Numbered from the stretch's first letter, positions 15,244 through 24,407 are shown. The stretch is 64,000 nt of DNA from AC-49 sp963817035 (GCA_963817035.1 CAWFMM010000004.1:1426001-1490000); one strand, 5' to 3'. Program-made: numbers and translations. The notes: generated by a model from the letters alone, not told the origin.

Positions 15244-16022
15244 GCGAGGAGCCGCTGTTCATCACCGACGGCGACACGTTCGTTCCCAGCGGCCACACCC
15301 GCGGTCCGTGGGATCCGAACCAGCTGCACGGCGGAGCCCCGGCGGCGCTGATCGCCCGCGCGGTCGAACTCGTCCCGACGCTCGTGCCGATGCGCGTCAC
15401 GCGCCTGAGCTACGACTTCGCCGCGCCGGTGCCGATGGCGCCGATCACGGTGACGACGACGGTGACTCGCGAGGGGCGTCGGCTCCAGGTCGTCGAGGCC
15501 GAAGTCAGTGCGGGGGACACCGTCGCGATGCGGGCGCGGGTGCTGCGCATCCGCACGGAGGAGACCGGCATCTCGACCGAGACGCTGCCCACGCCGGGGC
15601 CCGGGCCGATCGAGTCGGCGCTCAGCGTATGGGGCGGACCGGGGCCGCGGGAGGGCTTCGCCGTCAGCGCGAACGAGATCCGCTTCAGCGAAGGAGCATT
15701 CGACGACATCGGACCGGCGCGGGCGTGGTTTCGGCTCGCCCGCCCGGTCGTCGATGACGAGCAGCCCACACCGCTGCAGCGCGTGATGGCGGCAGCCGAC
15801 TTCGGCAACGGCATCAGCAGCGTGCTGGACTTCGCGACGCACCTGTTCATCAACCCCGACCTCAGCGTCCAACTGACGCGCTACCCGCGGGGGGAGTGGG
15901 TACAGCTGTCGTCGGTCAGCGCGATTGAGCCCGACGGGATCGGGATGGCGACCTCGACGCTGTGCGACGAGGACGGCCCGATCGGCGTCGCGGCGCAGTC
16001 GTTGTTCGTCTCGGCGCGCTGA
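15240..16022 (+). CDS. Thioesterase superfamily protein (double hotdog)
   Basis: 260 residues. The N-terminal half has GPWDPNQLHGGAPAALIARA, then RLSYDFAAPVPMAPI. The C-terminal half has RVMAAADFGNGISSVLDFAT and EWVQLSSVSAIEPDGIGMAT. This is the two-hotdog architecture of the actinobacterial thioesterase family related to TesB. The likely role is hydrolysis of an acyl-CoA, with unknown chain preference. The ATG overlaps the stop of the DUF3052 gene, so the two form an operon. Confidence 0.8.
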   Translation: MSEEPLFITDGDTFVPSGHTRGPWDPNQLHGGAPAALIARAVELVPTLVPMRVTRLSYDFAAPVPMAPITVTTTVTREGRRLQVVEAEVSAGDTVAMRARVLRIRTEETGISTETLPTPGPGPIESALSVWGGPGPREGFAVSANEIRFSEGAFDDIGPARAWFRLARPVVDDEQPTPLQRVMAAADFGNGISSVLDFATHLFINPDLSVQLTRYPRGEWVQLSSVSAIEPDGIGMATSTLCDEDGPIGVAAQSLFVSAR

Positions 16023-16029
16023 CGGTGAC

Positions 16030-16371
16030 TCAGAAGTCTTCGGGGAGGATCTCGTCGGCCGACAGCGCGGCGACGAACCGCTCGATCTCCGCGCGCTGAA
16101 CCGCATATTCCGCCTGGCTGCCGTCCTCCTGGCGGCGCAGCAGATCGTCGAACATCCCGGCCCGGACGATCGCGAGCTTGCGCACGCCGCAGCTCACGCA
16201 GCGCAGCCCGACGACGAGCCGGTCGTCGTGCAGGCCCATCAGCCGCTCGGGAACGACGAACGGCTCGCCGCAGGTCGCGCAGATATCGAGGCGTTCACCG
16301 ATCACCGGGGGAACATCGGTGGCGCGCGTAGGAAGGCGGTATGCGCCCGGGGTGTGGTTGGATTGGCGCAT
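16030..16371 (-). CDS. Small zinc-ribbon protein of unknown function
   Basis: 113 residues. Two CxxC pairs (ICATCGEPF and LRCVSCGVRK) are ~30 residues apart and should bind one zinc. A helical C-terminus follows (RAGMFDDLLRRQEDGSQAEY). No family was recognised. The ATG at 16371 overlaps the ATG of the divergent secreted-protein gene on the other strand (GCATGC). An internal GTG at 16305 (VIGERLDICATCG) is an alternative start and would remove that overlap. Confidence 0.6.
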   Translation of the reverse strand: MRQSNHTPGAYRLPTRATDVPPVIGERLDICATCGEPFVVPERLMGLHDDRLVVGLRCVSCGVRKLAIVRAGMFDDLLRRQEDGSQAEYAVQRAEIERFVAALSADEILPEDF

Positions 16372-16777
16372 GCCTGCGTACCTGAAGGCGATCTGCGTCG
16401 CCGTGGTAATCGGCGTGTTGGCCCCGGTTGCGGCGATCGCGAAGACGACGACGACCTATCGCGCGTTCGTGATGCCGTCGCACAAGATCGTGTGCGGGAT
16501 CTTCCTCGGCAACGAACCTGATCTCCACGGCGGGCAGCTGCGCTGCGACCTGCGCTTCGAGAACGACCGCGCCGTGTTCCTGGGGATCACCGGCAAGGCG
16601 AAGATCTTCCACGTCACCGACGCGATCGCCAACCCGAACACGGCGCCGCGCCTCGAGTACGGCACGACGCGCACCTACGGCCCGTTCACGTGCACGTCAA
16701 AGGTCACGGGGCTGTCCTGCCACAACCGCCATCGCCACGGGTTCTCGGTCAGCCAGCAGTTCCAGCGCGTCTACTGA
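16370..16777 (+). CDS. Secreted DUF6636-like protein
   Basis: 135 residues: a signal peptide (AICVAVVIGVLAPVAAIA) followed by a domain with four cysteines in PSHKIVCGIF, LRCDLRFENDR, PFTCTSKVTGLSC and NRHRHGFSVS. The pattern (two Cys pairs, a final G-F-x-x-S) resembles actinobacterial DUF6636 domains; the function is unknown. The ATG overlaps the start codon of the divergent zinc-ribbon gene. A TTGGAT hexamer lies 6 nt before it. The next 63 bp hold no gene. Confidence 0.7.
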   Translation: MPAYLKAICVAVVIGVLAPVAAIAKTTTTYRAFVMPSHKIVCGIFLGNEPDLHGGQLRCDLRFENDRAVFLGITGKAKIFHVTDAIANPNTAPRLEYGTTRTYGPFTCTSKVTGLSCHNRHRHGFSVSQQFQRVY

Positions 16778-16840
16778 TTCCCCTACCGGCAATGCTCGAT
16801 AACACTGCTTATGTGTAGCGCATAGGCGCAAACGGGCGTT

Positions 16841-17137
16841 TCACACCGTCGAGACGGGGATCCGGTCTGCGATGCCACGGGCCAGCTTGCGATCCCGGGT
16901 CACGAGCGTCGCGTCGAGCGCTTCGGCCAGCGCGACGTACAGGCCGTCGTCGATCGTGCACGTGTCGCGCAGATCCCAGGCGCGCTTCAGGAGCGCGACA
17001 TCGGGATGCCGGCGCACGGCCAACTCACCGAGATCGGCGACGCCGAGATCCGCCCGTTCGACGCTCAGCTTGCCGCCGCGCAGCAGGCCGCGGATGGTCT
17101 GTGTCGTCTCGATGAACCCATCGCGAGCGCATGTCAA
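16841..17137 (-). pseudogene. 5'-truncated VapC-type PIN-domain toxin
   Basis: The 98 readable codons match the C-terminal two thirds of a VapC ribonuclease: QTIRGLLRGGKLSVERADLG, then LLKRAWDLRDTCTIDDGLYV and ALAEALDATLVTRDRKLARG, including two of the PIN acidic residues. The N-terminal strand with the first catalytic Asp (about 35-40 residues) is missing. A TAG stop lies 5 codons before the first ATG in this frame, and no VapB-type antitoxin gene is adjacent. It is therefore probably dead. Confidence 0.65.
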
Positions 17138-17285
17138 GACCGCCGGGCTAGGAACATCTGCGGCGGCGCGCGCGTCTCATCGTGGTCTCATCGCAGCCCG
17201 CCGTGCACTCCCCCGGCTTGCAAGAAACCCTGCAAGGAGCAGGAATTGCGTTGGTAGCGTCGCGCCCGCAGCGCCCCGGTCTCGC

Positions 17286-18497
17286 ATGAACCTCCGCGTC
17301 CCCACTCATCTCCTCGCGCTGGCCGCGATCGGTCTCACGCTGACCGTCGCCGGTCCAGCCGCGGGCGCCCATCGCCCCCACCAGGCCGACGTGCGGATCC
17401 TGCAACACGCCCTCGGCGTTCCGGCCGACGGCGTCTTCGGGCCAGGAACGGTCACCGCGGTGCGCCACTTCCAGCACGTCCACGGCATGACGTCGGACGG
17501 CATCGTTGGTCCGGCCACATGGGCCGCCCTCGGAGTCTCGGGCCATCACCCGGTCCTGCATCGTGTCCGCGTGCACGCGGACACGGCCAAGAAGCACCGC
17601 GGCGTCGCCCGCCGCGCGGGCCACAGGAGGGTCGCGCGCCACCACTCGGCCATCCCCGGCTCGATCCGCCTGCTCCAGCACAAGCTCGGCGTCGCCGCGG
17701 ACGGCGTCTTCGGCCCGGGAACCAAGACGGCGGTCAAGGCGTTCCAGCGTGCGCACGGGATGGCCGCCGACGGCGTCGTCGGCAAGGGCACCTGGTCGGC
17801 GCTCGGCGTTTCGGGCCACGAGCCGGTGCTCAAGCGTGGCCGCCATGCGGCGCGCGTCGTCCACCACCGCGCCACCAGCCATCGCGCGGGACGCCAGGCC
17901 CGTTCAGGACGCGCGCCCCGCGGCCTCGTCCGCCTGCTCCAGATCCGCCTCGGCGTCGTCGCCGACGGCGTCTTCGGCCCGGGAACGACGAGTGCCGTCC
18001 AGGCGTTCCAGAGCTCGCACCACATGACCGCCGACGGCGTCGTCGGCCCGGCGACGTGGCGGGCGCTGGGCGTGCGCAAGCGCGAGCCGATGCTCAAGCG
18101 CGGCAACACGATGGTCGCGGTCGGCATCACGCTGACCCGTCCGCCGGCGATCGGCCGCGCGATCACTGCCGGCAACCAGATCGCCCACCTGCCCTACGTC
18201 TGGGGCGGCGGCCACGGCTCCTTTCAGGCCTCGGGTTACGACTGCTCGGGCTCGGTCTCCTACGTGCTGCACGCGATGGGCCGTCTGTCCGTGCCCGAGG
18301 ACTCCGGTCAGCTGATGAGCTACGGCGCGCCTGGGCCCGGACACTGGATCACGATCTACGCCAACGCCGGCCACGCGTACATGACGATCGCCGGCGTGCG
18401 CTTCGACACCTCGGCGCAGTGGCTCAACGGCTCGCGCTGGACCCATGAGGGGCGCTCGAGCGCCGGCTACGTGGTCCGCCACCCGATCGGGCTGTAG
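17286..18497 (+). CDS. Secreted protein with three PG-binding domains and an NlpC/P60-like domain
   Basis: 403 residues: a signal peptide (LLALAAIGLTLTVAGPAAGA), then three PG_binding_1 repeats. Each has the pattern LQxxLGVxADGVFGPGT followed by AVxxFQ and DGxVGxxTWxALGV (around residues 35-85, 125-175, 215-265). Basic linkers separate them. The C-terminal domain has SGYDCSGSVSYVLHAMG, an NlpC/P60-type Cys motif, and GHAYMTIAG with the likely His. It should bind and cleave peptidoglycan outside the membrane. A small hairpin CCTGC-aagga-GCAGG lies at 17229-17243 upstream. No riboswitch is seen here. Confidence 0.88.
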   Translation: MNLRVPTHLLALAAIGLTLTVAGPAAGAHRPHQADVRILQHALGVPADGVFGPGTVTAVRHFQHVHGMTSDGIVGPATWAALGVSGHHPVLHRVRVHADTAKKHRGVARRAGHRRVARHHSAIPGSIRLLQHKLGVAADGVFGPGTKTAVKAFQRAHGMAADGVVGKGTWSALGVSGHEPVLKRGRHAARVVHHRATSHRAGRQARSGRAPRGLVRLLQIRLGVVADGVFGPGTTSAVQAFQSSHHMTADGVVGPATWRALGVRKREPMLKRGNTMVAVGITLTRPPAIGRAITAGNQIAHLPYVWGGGHGSFQASGYDCSGSVSYVLHAMGRLSVPEDSGQLMSYGAPGPGHWITIYANAGHAYMTIAGVRFDTSAQWLNGSRWTHEGRSSAGYVVRHPIGL

Positions 18498-18523
18498 CGC
18501 CGCGCACGCGGCTCTGGCGGCTC

Positions 18524-19597
18524 CTACCCGCCGATATTCCCGGTTCGGCGGTTTCGCAGCTCGGTCGAGACGATGACCGCGATGAACAGCGCAGCGCCGT
18601 TGAAGACGGCCGCGATGTAAGACGCGAGTCCGGCCAGTTCGAGGCCCTGGATCGTGAAGGCCAGAAAGAAGACCGCGATGACCGTCCCCTCGACGTTGAA
18701 GCGCCCGGGCCGAATGGCGGTGGCGCCTAGGAACACGACGGCCAGCGCCTGGAGCGTGTCGAGGATCGAGCCCGCCTGAGGCGAGCCGGTTCCGCTGTTG
18801 GCAAGCAGAATGACGCCCGCGAGGCCGGCCAGCGCCCCGGAGCAGACGAATGCGCTGAGCTTGATCCAGCCCACCGGAAGGCCGACGAGCTGGGCCGCAC
18901 GCTGGTTGGAGCCGATGCTCTGGAGGTAGCGCCCGTACGGCGTCTGGTTGACCACGTACCACACGAGAAGCACGATCCCGGCCGCGAACAACACGGTCCG
19001 TGGAATGCCGAAGATCGAGTTCAGCTGCCCGAAGTTCGCGACCGACGGCGGGAGACCTGAAGCAATCGACGACCCTTGCGTATACCATTGGATCACGCCC
19101 AACAGGACGCCCGAGGTGCCGAGGGTCACGATCAGCGAGTTGACCCCGACCCGTGCCACCGTGTTGCCGTTGATGAACCCGATCGCCGCGCCGAAGAGCA
19201 TCGCAACAAGAATCGCCTCGCCGAACGTGAAGCCATGCTTGGACATCGCCACCGCGGCGGCGATCTGCGAGAAGCCGGCGATCTGACCGATCGAGAGATC
19301 GAACTCACCGCACAGCAGCGGCACGAGCAGCGCCATCGCCAGCACGACGATGAACGCCTGGCTGCGGGCGGTGTTCTGGAAGTTGGCCGCGGTGCCGAAC
19401 GAGCCAGAGGTCTTCTGCCAGACGCTGAAGAAGACCATGATCGCGATGAAGCCCATGAGCAGCGCGTAGCGCTCGACGATCAGCGCCATGCCACCCTGGC
19501 CGCGTTTCGGCGCGAGGGGCGCGGCACCCGCGGCCGGAGCGTGTCCGGGGTCGGGGTCGGGCGCGTCCCCGGTTTCGGTGGTTTCGCCGCTCGTCAT
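18524..19597 (-). CDS. ABC transporter permease, ribose/xylose type
   Basis: 357 residues with about ten hydrophobic helices after a Pro/Ala-rich cytoplasmic N-terminus (DPDPGHAPAAGAAPLAPKRG). It contains GEFDLSIGQIAGFSQIAAAV and GVNSLIVTLGTSGVLLGVIQ, typical of BPD_transp_2 permeases such as RbsC/XylH. It carries the substrate across the membrane with the ATPase and binding protein encoded directly upstream. The start lies 12 nt after the ATPase stop. The C-terminus RNRRTGNIGG is short. Confidence 0.92.
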   Translation of the reverse strand: MTSGETTETGDAPDPDPGHAPAAGAAPLAPKRGQGGMALIVERYALLMGFIAIMVFFSVWQKTSGSFGTAANFQNTARSQAFIVVLAMALLVPLLCGEFDLSIGQIAGFSQIAAAVAMSKHGFTFGEAILVAMLFGAAIGFINGNTVARVGVNSLIVTLGTSGVLLGVIQWYTQGSSIASGLPPSVANFGQLNSIFGIPRTVLFAAGIVLLVWYVVNQTPYGRYLQSIGSNQRAAQLVGLPVGWIKLSAFVCSGALAGLAGVILLANSGTGSPQAGSILDTLQALAVVFLGATAIRPGRFNVEGTVIAVFFLAFTIQGLELAGLASYIAAVFNGAALFIAVIVSTELRNRRTGNIGG

Positions 19598-19609
19598 CGA
19601 TGCTCCTTA

Positions 19610-21169
19610 CTACGCATTGTTGGTGCCGGCCAAGGTTTCCACGGGCGCGATCGCCAGTTCGCCGATCCGGTCGGGGTCGATTCCCGGCCCCTGGATCTCG
19701 CGGGTGACACGGCCCTCAACCATGATCAGGACGCGATCACAGAGCATCGCAAGCTCGTCGTTGTCGGAGCTGACGAGGATGATCGATGTGCCTGAAGCCG
19801 CCGCCGCGGCGATCAGCTTGTAGATCTGCGTGCGGGCGCCGATGTCGACGCCGTGGGTCGGCTCGTCGAGCAGCAGGATCCGGGGCTTGCGTCGCAACCA
19901 GCGGGCCAGGATCACCTTCTGCTGGTTGCCGCCCGAGAGCGTCGAGAAGACCTGCGTGTCCGATGATGTGCGGACCGCGTACTCCTTGATGACCGCGACC
20001 GCCTCGGCGCGCTCGGCGCGGCGGTTCATCCGCCCGCGATTCCAGTAGCGACGGATGTCGGGCGCGGTCAGGTTCTCGCGGACGGTCATGCCCGCAAACG
20101 ACGCCTCGACCGTGCGATCGTCGGGGACGTAGGCCAAGCCGGCGTCCATTGCCTGACTCACGCTCATGAACTTCACCGGCTTGGCGTCGATGAGGACGAC
20201 GCCGCTCTCGATCTTGTGGGCGCCGAACAGTGCCTTGAGCAGCTCGGAGCGCCCGGACCCGACGAGCCCCGCGATACCGAGAATCTCACCCTCGCGCAGA
20301 TCCATGGTCACGCCGTTGAGCCCGTGGCCCACGAGGCTGCGGACATGCAGGATCGCCCCCTCGGAGCCGGTGCTCGGCGTCAGGTCGCGCTCGAGCGGCT
20401 CGATCTTGCGCCCGACGATCATCTCGACGATGTGCTCCTCGGTGAGCCCGGCGCCGTCGACGGTGTCGACGAGATTGCCGTCGCGCAGCACGCTGACGCG
20501 CTCGGCGAAGCCCAGCACCTCGGGGGTCCGGTGGCTGACGAAGAGGATGCTCTGGCCGCTGGAGGCGAAGACGCGCAGCGCGCTGAGTAGGACGTCGACC
20601 TCGGGCTCGGGTAGCGAGGCCGTCGGCTCGTCGAGGACGAGCAGGCCGCCGGAATGCTCGTCCTGGTCCTGGAGAGCGCGCGCGATCGCGACCATCGAGC
20701 GCTGAGCCGGGCTCAGGGTTTCGATCATGTCGGTCGGCCGGATCTCGATGCCGTAGCGATCGAGGATCTCCTGCGTACGCTTGCGCAGGTAGCGGTGGCG
20801 GATCAGCCACGGACCCCTGGTCGGGAACCCGCGTCCGAAAGCGATGTTGTCGGCCACCGTCATCAGTGGGAATACCGCGGGGTCCTGGTGGACGAAGTGC
20901 AGTCCGACGGAGCGCGCCCAGTCGGGCGACAGGCCGGTTACCGGAACCGGCTCGGAGCCTGCGACCTGGACCGTGCCGGCATCGGAATCGGCGTGGTAAA
21001 CGCCGGCGAGGATCTTGATCAGGGTGGACTTCCCTGACCCGTTGCCCCCGACGAGGCCGTGGACCTCGCCGGGTGCGATGGTGAGCGACACGTCGTTCAG
21101 TGCACGCCCACCCGGGAACGTCTTGCTGATGTGCTCGAGACGCAGCGCCGCCACCGCATCGCTGGTCAT
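19610..21169 (-). CDS. ABC transporter ATP-binding protein, ribose/galactose type
   Basis: 519 residues with two fused nucleotide-binding domains, as in RbsA/MglA. The first has Walker A GLVGGNGSGKSTLIKIL, signature LSPAQRSMVAIARAL and Walker B LLVLDEPTA. The second has the usual degenerate Walker A GLVGSGRSELL, signature LSGGNQQKVILARWL and Walker B ILLLDEPTHGVDIG. It is the middle gene of the transporter set, between the binding protein and the permease. The substrate is likely a sugar or a related small molecule. Confidence 0.95.
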   Translation of the reverse strand: MTSDAVAALRLEHISKTFPGGRALNDVSLTIAPGEVHGLVGGNGSGKSTLIKILAGVYHADSDAGTVQVAGSEPVPVTGLSPDWARSVGLHFVHQDPAVFPLMTVADNIAFGRGFPTRGPWLIRHRYLRKRTQEILDRYGIEIRPTDMIETLSPAQRSMVAIARALQDQDEHSGGLLVLDEPTASLPEPEVDVLLSALRVFASSGQSILFVSHRTPEVLGFAERVSVLRDGNLVDTVDGAGLTEEHIVEMIVGRKIEPLERDLTPSTGSEGAILHVRSLVGHGLNGVTMDLREGEILGIAGLVGSGRSELLKALFGAHKIESGVVLIDAKPVKFMSVSQAMDAGLAYVPDDRTVEASFAGMTVRENLTAPDIRRYWNRGRMNRRAERAEAVAVIKEYAVRTSSDTQVFSTLSGGNQQKVILARWLRRKPRILLLDEPTHGVDIGARTQIYKLIAAAAASGTSIILVSSDNDELAMLCDRVLIMVEGRVTREIQGPGIDPDRIGELAIAPVETLAGTNNA

Positions 21170-21251
21170 GACGCGTGGTCCATGACCAGTGAGTGCAGCG
21201 GCAGCATGATGATCTGCGTGTGAACCGAATTCAGCTGTTCGGGCGCTGTGC

Positions 21252-22391
21252 CTACTTGCCCCACGCCTTCTTGAAGACGTTCTGGTACGGGATCGCCGTG
21301 AAGCCCTGGGGCGACAGGTGATTGTGCTGCTTGTCGACGAGAACCCAACCGATTCCGGAGGGCTTCGACTTCTGGTGGTTGAACGCGCTGTTCATCGCGT
21401 CGACCGCGGCCCAACCGGTCCACTGCGAGTCGATCGCGTTGGCGGCGGTCAGAACGCCGGACTTGATGAGGTCCAGCTCGTCCTTGAATCCCTCGCCACC
21501 CATCACGTTGCGGTGCAGAGCATGCGCAGCAGCGCCGACCTGGCCGAACGTTGTCGCGGCGGCGTACGGGATCTTGACCCAGTTGATGTCCGGGTGCTTG
21601 AGCAGCTCGTTCTGGACGCGCTGCTTGAGGTCGCCGGTCACCTCGCTGGAGGTGAACTTGAGGACGTCGGTGACCTTCGAGCCACCCGATGCCTTGATCG
21701 TCCGGTTAAAGCCCTCTGACGTGTAGTCGAGGACGATGTACTCGGGATCCTGGAGCTCAAGGATCTTCGCCTTGTTGTTGGACTTGGCGATGATGTAGTT
21801 CGCCTGGTCGGCGCCGTAGCCCCTGGTGAAGTCGGCGAGCTTGTTGCACGGACGACCGCCGTAGTTCACGCACGTGGTGAAGTCCGAAGCGCTCTTGGTC
21901 GAGCTCTTCGGGTCGTTGCAGTCGAACGCATAGATCGGAACAACGACGATGCCCTGCTTCTTGGCCTCGTCCAGCGGCGCGCGGACCGTGTCACAGTCGA
22001 TCGCGTCAAGGATGATGCCGTCGGCGCCCGCCGCGATCGCGTCGCGGATCAGGCCCGGGTACTTGGACGGGTTGTTACCGCCGTCGTAGGGCTTGCCGCC
22101 GTTGCAGACGTTCCAGCCGATCGCCTTGGCCGCCTTGGCCGCCGCGTCGCTCGGGATCTTGCTCGACTCGAGGATCGTGTCCTCCGTCGTCACGATGCAG
22201 ACCAGCTTGCCCTTGGCCGCCTTACGCGGAGTGGCATCGGGGCGGACGCTGGTGCCCTTCTCGGCCGTAGCCGTCTTCTGCTGCGCGGACTTCAGCGCGT
22301 TGGACACGACTCCAAGCGCACCCACCGCGGTGAGACCCAGTGCAGCCACGAGAACCACCAGGACTGCAGAAACTGCGAATTTGCGATTCAA
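21252..22391 (-). CDS. ABC transporter periplasmic-type substrate-binding protein
   Basis: 379 residues. The preferred start is TTG at 22391, because GAGGAGGG lies 9 nt before it and the frame from there begins with a signal sequence (NRKFAVSAVLVVLVAALGLT). Upstream ATGs would add an unrelated basic segment. The mature part is a type I periplasmic-binding fold with IVTTEDTILES, AIAAGADGIILDAIDCDT, and GIVVVPIYAFDCND. Several cysteines (NVCNGGKPYDGGNN, FTTCVNYGGRPCNK) could form disulfides. It presents the ligand to the permease/ATPase encoded downstream. The ligand is unknown. Confidence 0.9.
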   Translation of the reverse strand: MNRKFAVSAVLVVLVAALGLTAVGALGVVSNALKSAQQKTATAEKGTSVRPDATPRKAAKGKLVCIVTTEDTILESSKIPSDAAAKAAKAIGWNVCNGGKPYDGGNNPSKYPGLIRDAIAAGADGIILDAIDCDTVRAPLDEAKKQGIVVVPIYAFDCNDPKSSTKSASDFTTCVNYGGRPCNKLADFTRGYGADQANYIIAKSNNKAKILELQDPEYIVLDYTSEGFNRTIKASGGSKVTDVLKFTSSEVTGDLKQRVQNELLKHPDINWVKIPYAAATTFGQVGAAAHALHRNVMGGEGFKDELDLIKSGVLTAANAIDSQWTGWAAVDAMNSAFNHQKSKPSGIGWVLVDKQHNHLSPQGFTAIPYQNVFKKAWGK

Positions 22392-22628
22392 GTTGTAACC
22401 CTCCTCGAGAACATTGCGACCTTGTCGGCGACCCATTCCTGCCGCCCCTCCACCCGTGAGCGAGTCTACTCCGCTGCGCCCGACGTCACCGCCGGTTCGA
22501 GCCTCCCGGGTTCTGTTCCGACCAGATGTCAGAGCAACCGTCAGCGTGGCACACCGCGACGACGTGTGCGCTGCAACCCCCGGGTTCCCCATCCCTCACG
22601 GTCTTGGGCGGACGCCCATGAACCGACG

Positions 22629-22655
22629 GGTACCGATCCCGTACCTGTAAGGTAC
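22629..22655. promoter_or_regulatory. Probable TetR operator: GGTAC/GTACC half-sites
   Basis: Three half-sites lie in a row: GGTACC (22629-22634), GTACCT (22641-22646) and AGGTAC (22650-22655). The last two form a perfect inverted repeat, GTACCT-gta-AGGTAC, that covers the -10 TAAGGT (22648-22653) of the TetR gene, so autoregulation is likely. The 13-mer ACCGACGGGTACC at 22622-22634 recurs on the minus strand at 28460-28472, before the copper protein gene. Confidence 0.55.
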
Positions 22656-22660
22656 GCGCG

Positions 22661-23263
22661 GTGAGCGGATCGCTCGTCGCGTCGCACCATCAGGTCAGTC
22701 CGCTGCTCAGCGACCGCGCCCAGCGGGCCAAGCTGCTCGAGGCGATGGTCCAGCTCGTGGCCGAGAAGGGGTACGCCGCTGCGACCGTGACCGACGCCGT
22801 GCGGCTGGCGCGTGTCTCGCGCGGGACGTTCTACGAGCTGTTCGAGTCCAAGCAGGCGTGCCTGGTCGCGGCCTACGAGCTCGGCACAGACGTGCTCGAG
22901 GAGCGGATCGCCGAGGGTGTCCGTGGCGCGCCCGATTGGCTGACTGAGCTGCGCCAGGGCCTGCGCGCGTATCTCGTCGCCCTGAGCTCGGAGCCACTGT
23001 TCGCGCGCATCCACCTGCTCGAGTGGCAGCTGCTGGGGGCCGACCGCGATGCCGCGACGCAGCGCTTCATGCGCCGCTATGCCAGGACCTTTGCCCGGTC
23101 GGGGCGGCCCGTGCCGCCCGACGACGCGCTGTTTGCGCTGACGGCGGGAATCGACCAACTCGTGCGCGCGCGGCTGCGTGCGGGCGAAGACATCCTGACT
23201 CTGGAGAACACACTCGTGGCCTACGCGGCGAGACAGATCGGCGAGGAGACACCATGGACCTGA
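22661..23263 (+). CDS. TetR-family transcriptional regulator
   Basis: 200 residues. The N-terminal helix-turn-helix reads LLEAMVQLVAEKGYAAATVT, DAVRLARVSRGTFYELFESK. The C-terminal ligand domain is helical with no recognisable effector site. The GTG start lies 7 nt after TAAGGT, inside the probable operator. It overlaps the first acyl-CoA dehydrogenase gene by 10 nt, so it probably controls the two dehydrogenases and itself. An acyl-CoA ligand would fit the context (inference). Confidence 0.88.
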   Translation: MSGSLVASHHQVSPLLSDRAQRAKLLEAMVQLVAEKGYAAATVTDAVRLARVSRGTFYELFESKQACLVAAYELGTDVLEERIAEGVRGAPDWLTELRQGLRAYLVALSSEPLFARIHLLEWQLLGADRDAATQRFMRRYARTFARSGRPVPPDDALFALTAGIDQLVRARLRAGEDILTLENTLVAYAARQIGEETPWT

Positions 23264-24396
23264 CGTTCAATGCGCAAGAGCTGGCGTTCCGCGATGAGTT
23301 GCGCGCGTGGCTGGCCGAGAACAAGCCCGCCCCGATGGTCGAGGACGGCGACGAGGACGCCGCCTACCAGCGCAGCCGCGACTGGCAGCGCCAGATGTAC
23401 GAGGCCGGCTGGGCTGCGCCGCGCTGGCCCTCGGAATACGGCGGGCGTGACGCCACGCTGACCGAGACGGCGATCTACTTCGAGGAGCTCGGCCGCGCTC
23501 GGGCGCCGCAGGCCGCCAACACGCTCGGCATCCTGCTCGGCGGCCCGACGCTGATGGTCTGGGGCACCGAGGCCCAGAAGCAGCGCTACCTCGCGCCGAT
23601 CCTGTCGGCCGAGGAGATCTGGTGTCAGGGCTTCTCGGAGCCCGACGCCGGCTCGGACCTCGCGGCGGTCAAGACGAAGGCGGTCAAGGACGGCGACGAC
23701 TGGGTCGTCACGGGCCAGAAGGTGTGGACGAGCGGCGCGCAGTACTCGAAGTGGTGCATGCTCGTCGCGCGGACCGATCCCGATCAGCCCAAGCACAAGG
23801 GCCTGAGCTACTTCCTGATGGACATGGAACAGGACGGGGTCGACATCCGCCCGCTGCGCCAGATCACCGGCTCGGCCGAGTTCAACGAGCTGTTCATCAA
23901 CGAGGCCAGGATCCCGGCCGGGAACCTGGTCGGCGGCGAGGGCGACGGCTGGAAGGTGGCCCTGACGACGCTGATGAACGAGCGCGCAGGCCTCGGCTTC
24001 GCGCTCCAGGTGCGCCTGCGCCAGTTCCTCGACGACCTGATCGCCGTGGCTGCCGAGCGCGGCGTCCTCGAGGACCACGCCGACACGCTGGCCGACCTGC
24101 ACATCCGTTGCGAGTCGATCCGCCTGATGGCGTGGAAGGGCCTCACCGACACCGAGCGCTACGGCCAGCCCGGCCCGGAGGGTTCGCTCGTCAAGTGGCT
24201 GTGGTCCGACACCAACCAGCGGGCCTCGCAGCTCGCGGTCGACATCGTCGGCCCGGAGGCGCTGACCTACGGCAACCCGTGGAGCTTCGAGGTCCTGCGC
24301 TCGCGCGGCAACACGATCGAGGGTGGCACGACCGAGATCCTCAAGAACATCATCGCCGAGCGCGTCCTGGGCCTGCCCCGGCTCGCGACGGCATAG
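23254..24396 (+). CDS. Acyl-CoA dehydrogenase, catalytic subunit type
   Basis: 380 residues. It is an FAD-dependent alpha-beta dehydrogenation enzyme. WCQGFSEPDAGSDLAAVKTK and WVVTGQKVWTSGAQYSKWCM form the FAD/substrate-binding middle domain. FNELFINEARIPAGNLVGGE and the C-terminal NTIEGGTTEILKNIIAERVL carry the likely catalytic Glu before GGT. GAGGAG lies before the ATG. The directly following gene is a second, divergent member of the family that lacks this motif, so an alpha2-beta2 complex like mycobacterial FadE pairs is likely. Confidence 0.92.
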   Translation: MDLTFNAQELAFRDELRAWLAENKPAPMVEDGDEDAAYQRSRDWQRQMYEAGWAAPRWPSEYGGRDATLTETAIYFEELGRARAPQAANTLGILLGGPTLMVWGTEAQKQRYLAPILSAEEIWCQGFSEPDAGSDLAAVKTKAVKDGDDWVVTGQKVWTSGAQYSKWCMLVARTDPDQPKHKGLSYFLMDMEQDGVDIRPLRQITGSAEFNELFINEARIPAGNLVGGEGDGWKVALTTLMNERAGLGFALQVRLRQFLDDLIAVAAERGVLEDHADTLADLHIRCESIRLMAWKGLTDTERYGQPGPEGSLVKWLWSDTNQRASQLAVDIVGPEALTYGNPWSFEVLRSRGNTIEGGTTEILKNIIAERVLGLPRLATA

Positions 24397-24407
24397 GAGA
24401 GACGACC

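Noticed and set aside
17370..18080. Three ~270-bp DNA repeats
   Set aside because: These are the three PG_binding_1 domains of one protein, diverged at the DNA level, not a mobile or regulatory repeat.
18499..18512. GCCGCGCACGCGGC as a terminator for the PG-binding/NlpC gene
   Set aside because: The stem is short, there is no U tract, and GC palindromes of this size are expected by chance at this base composition.
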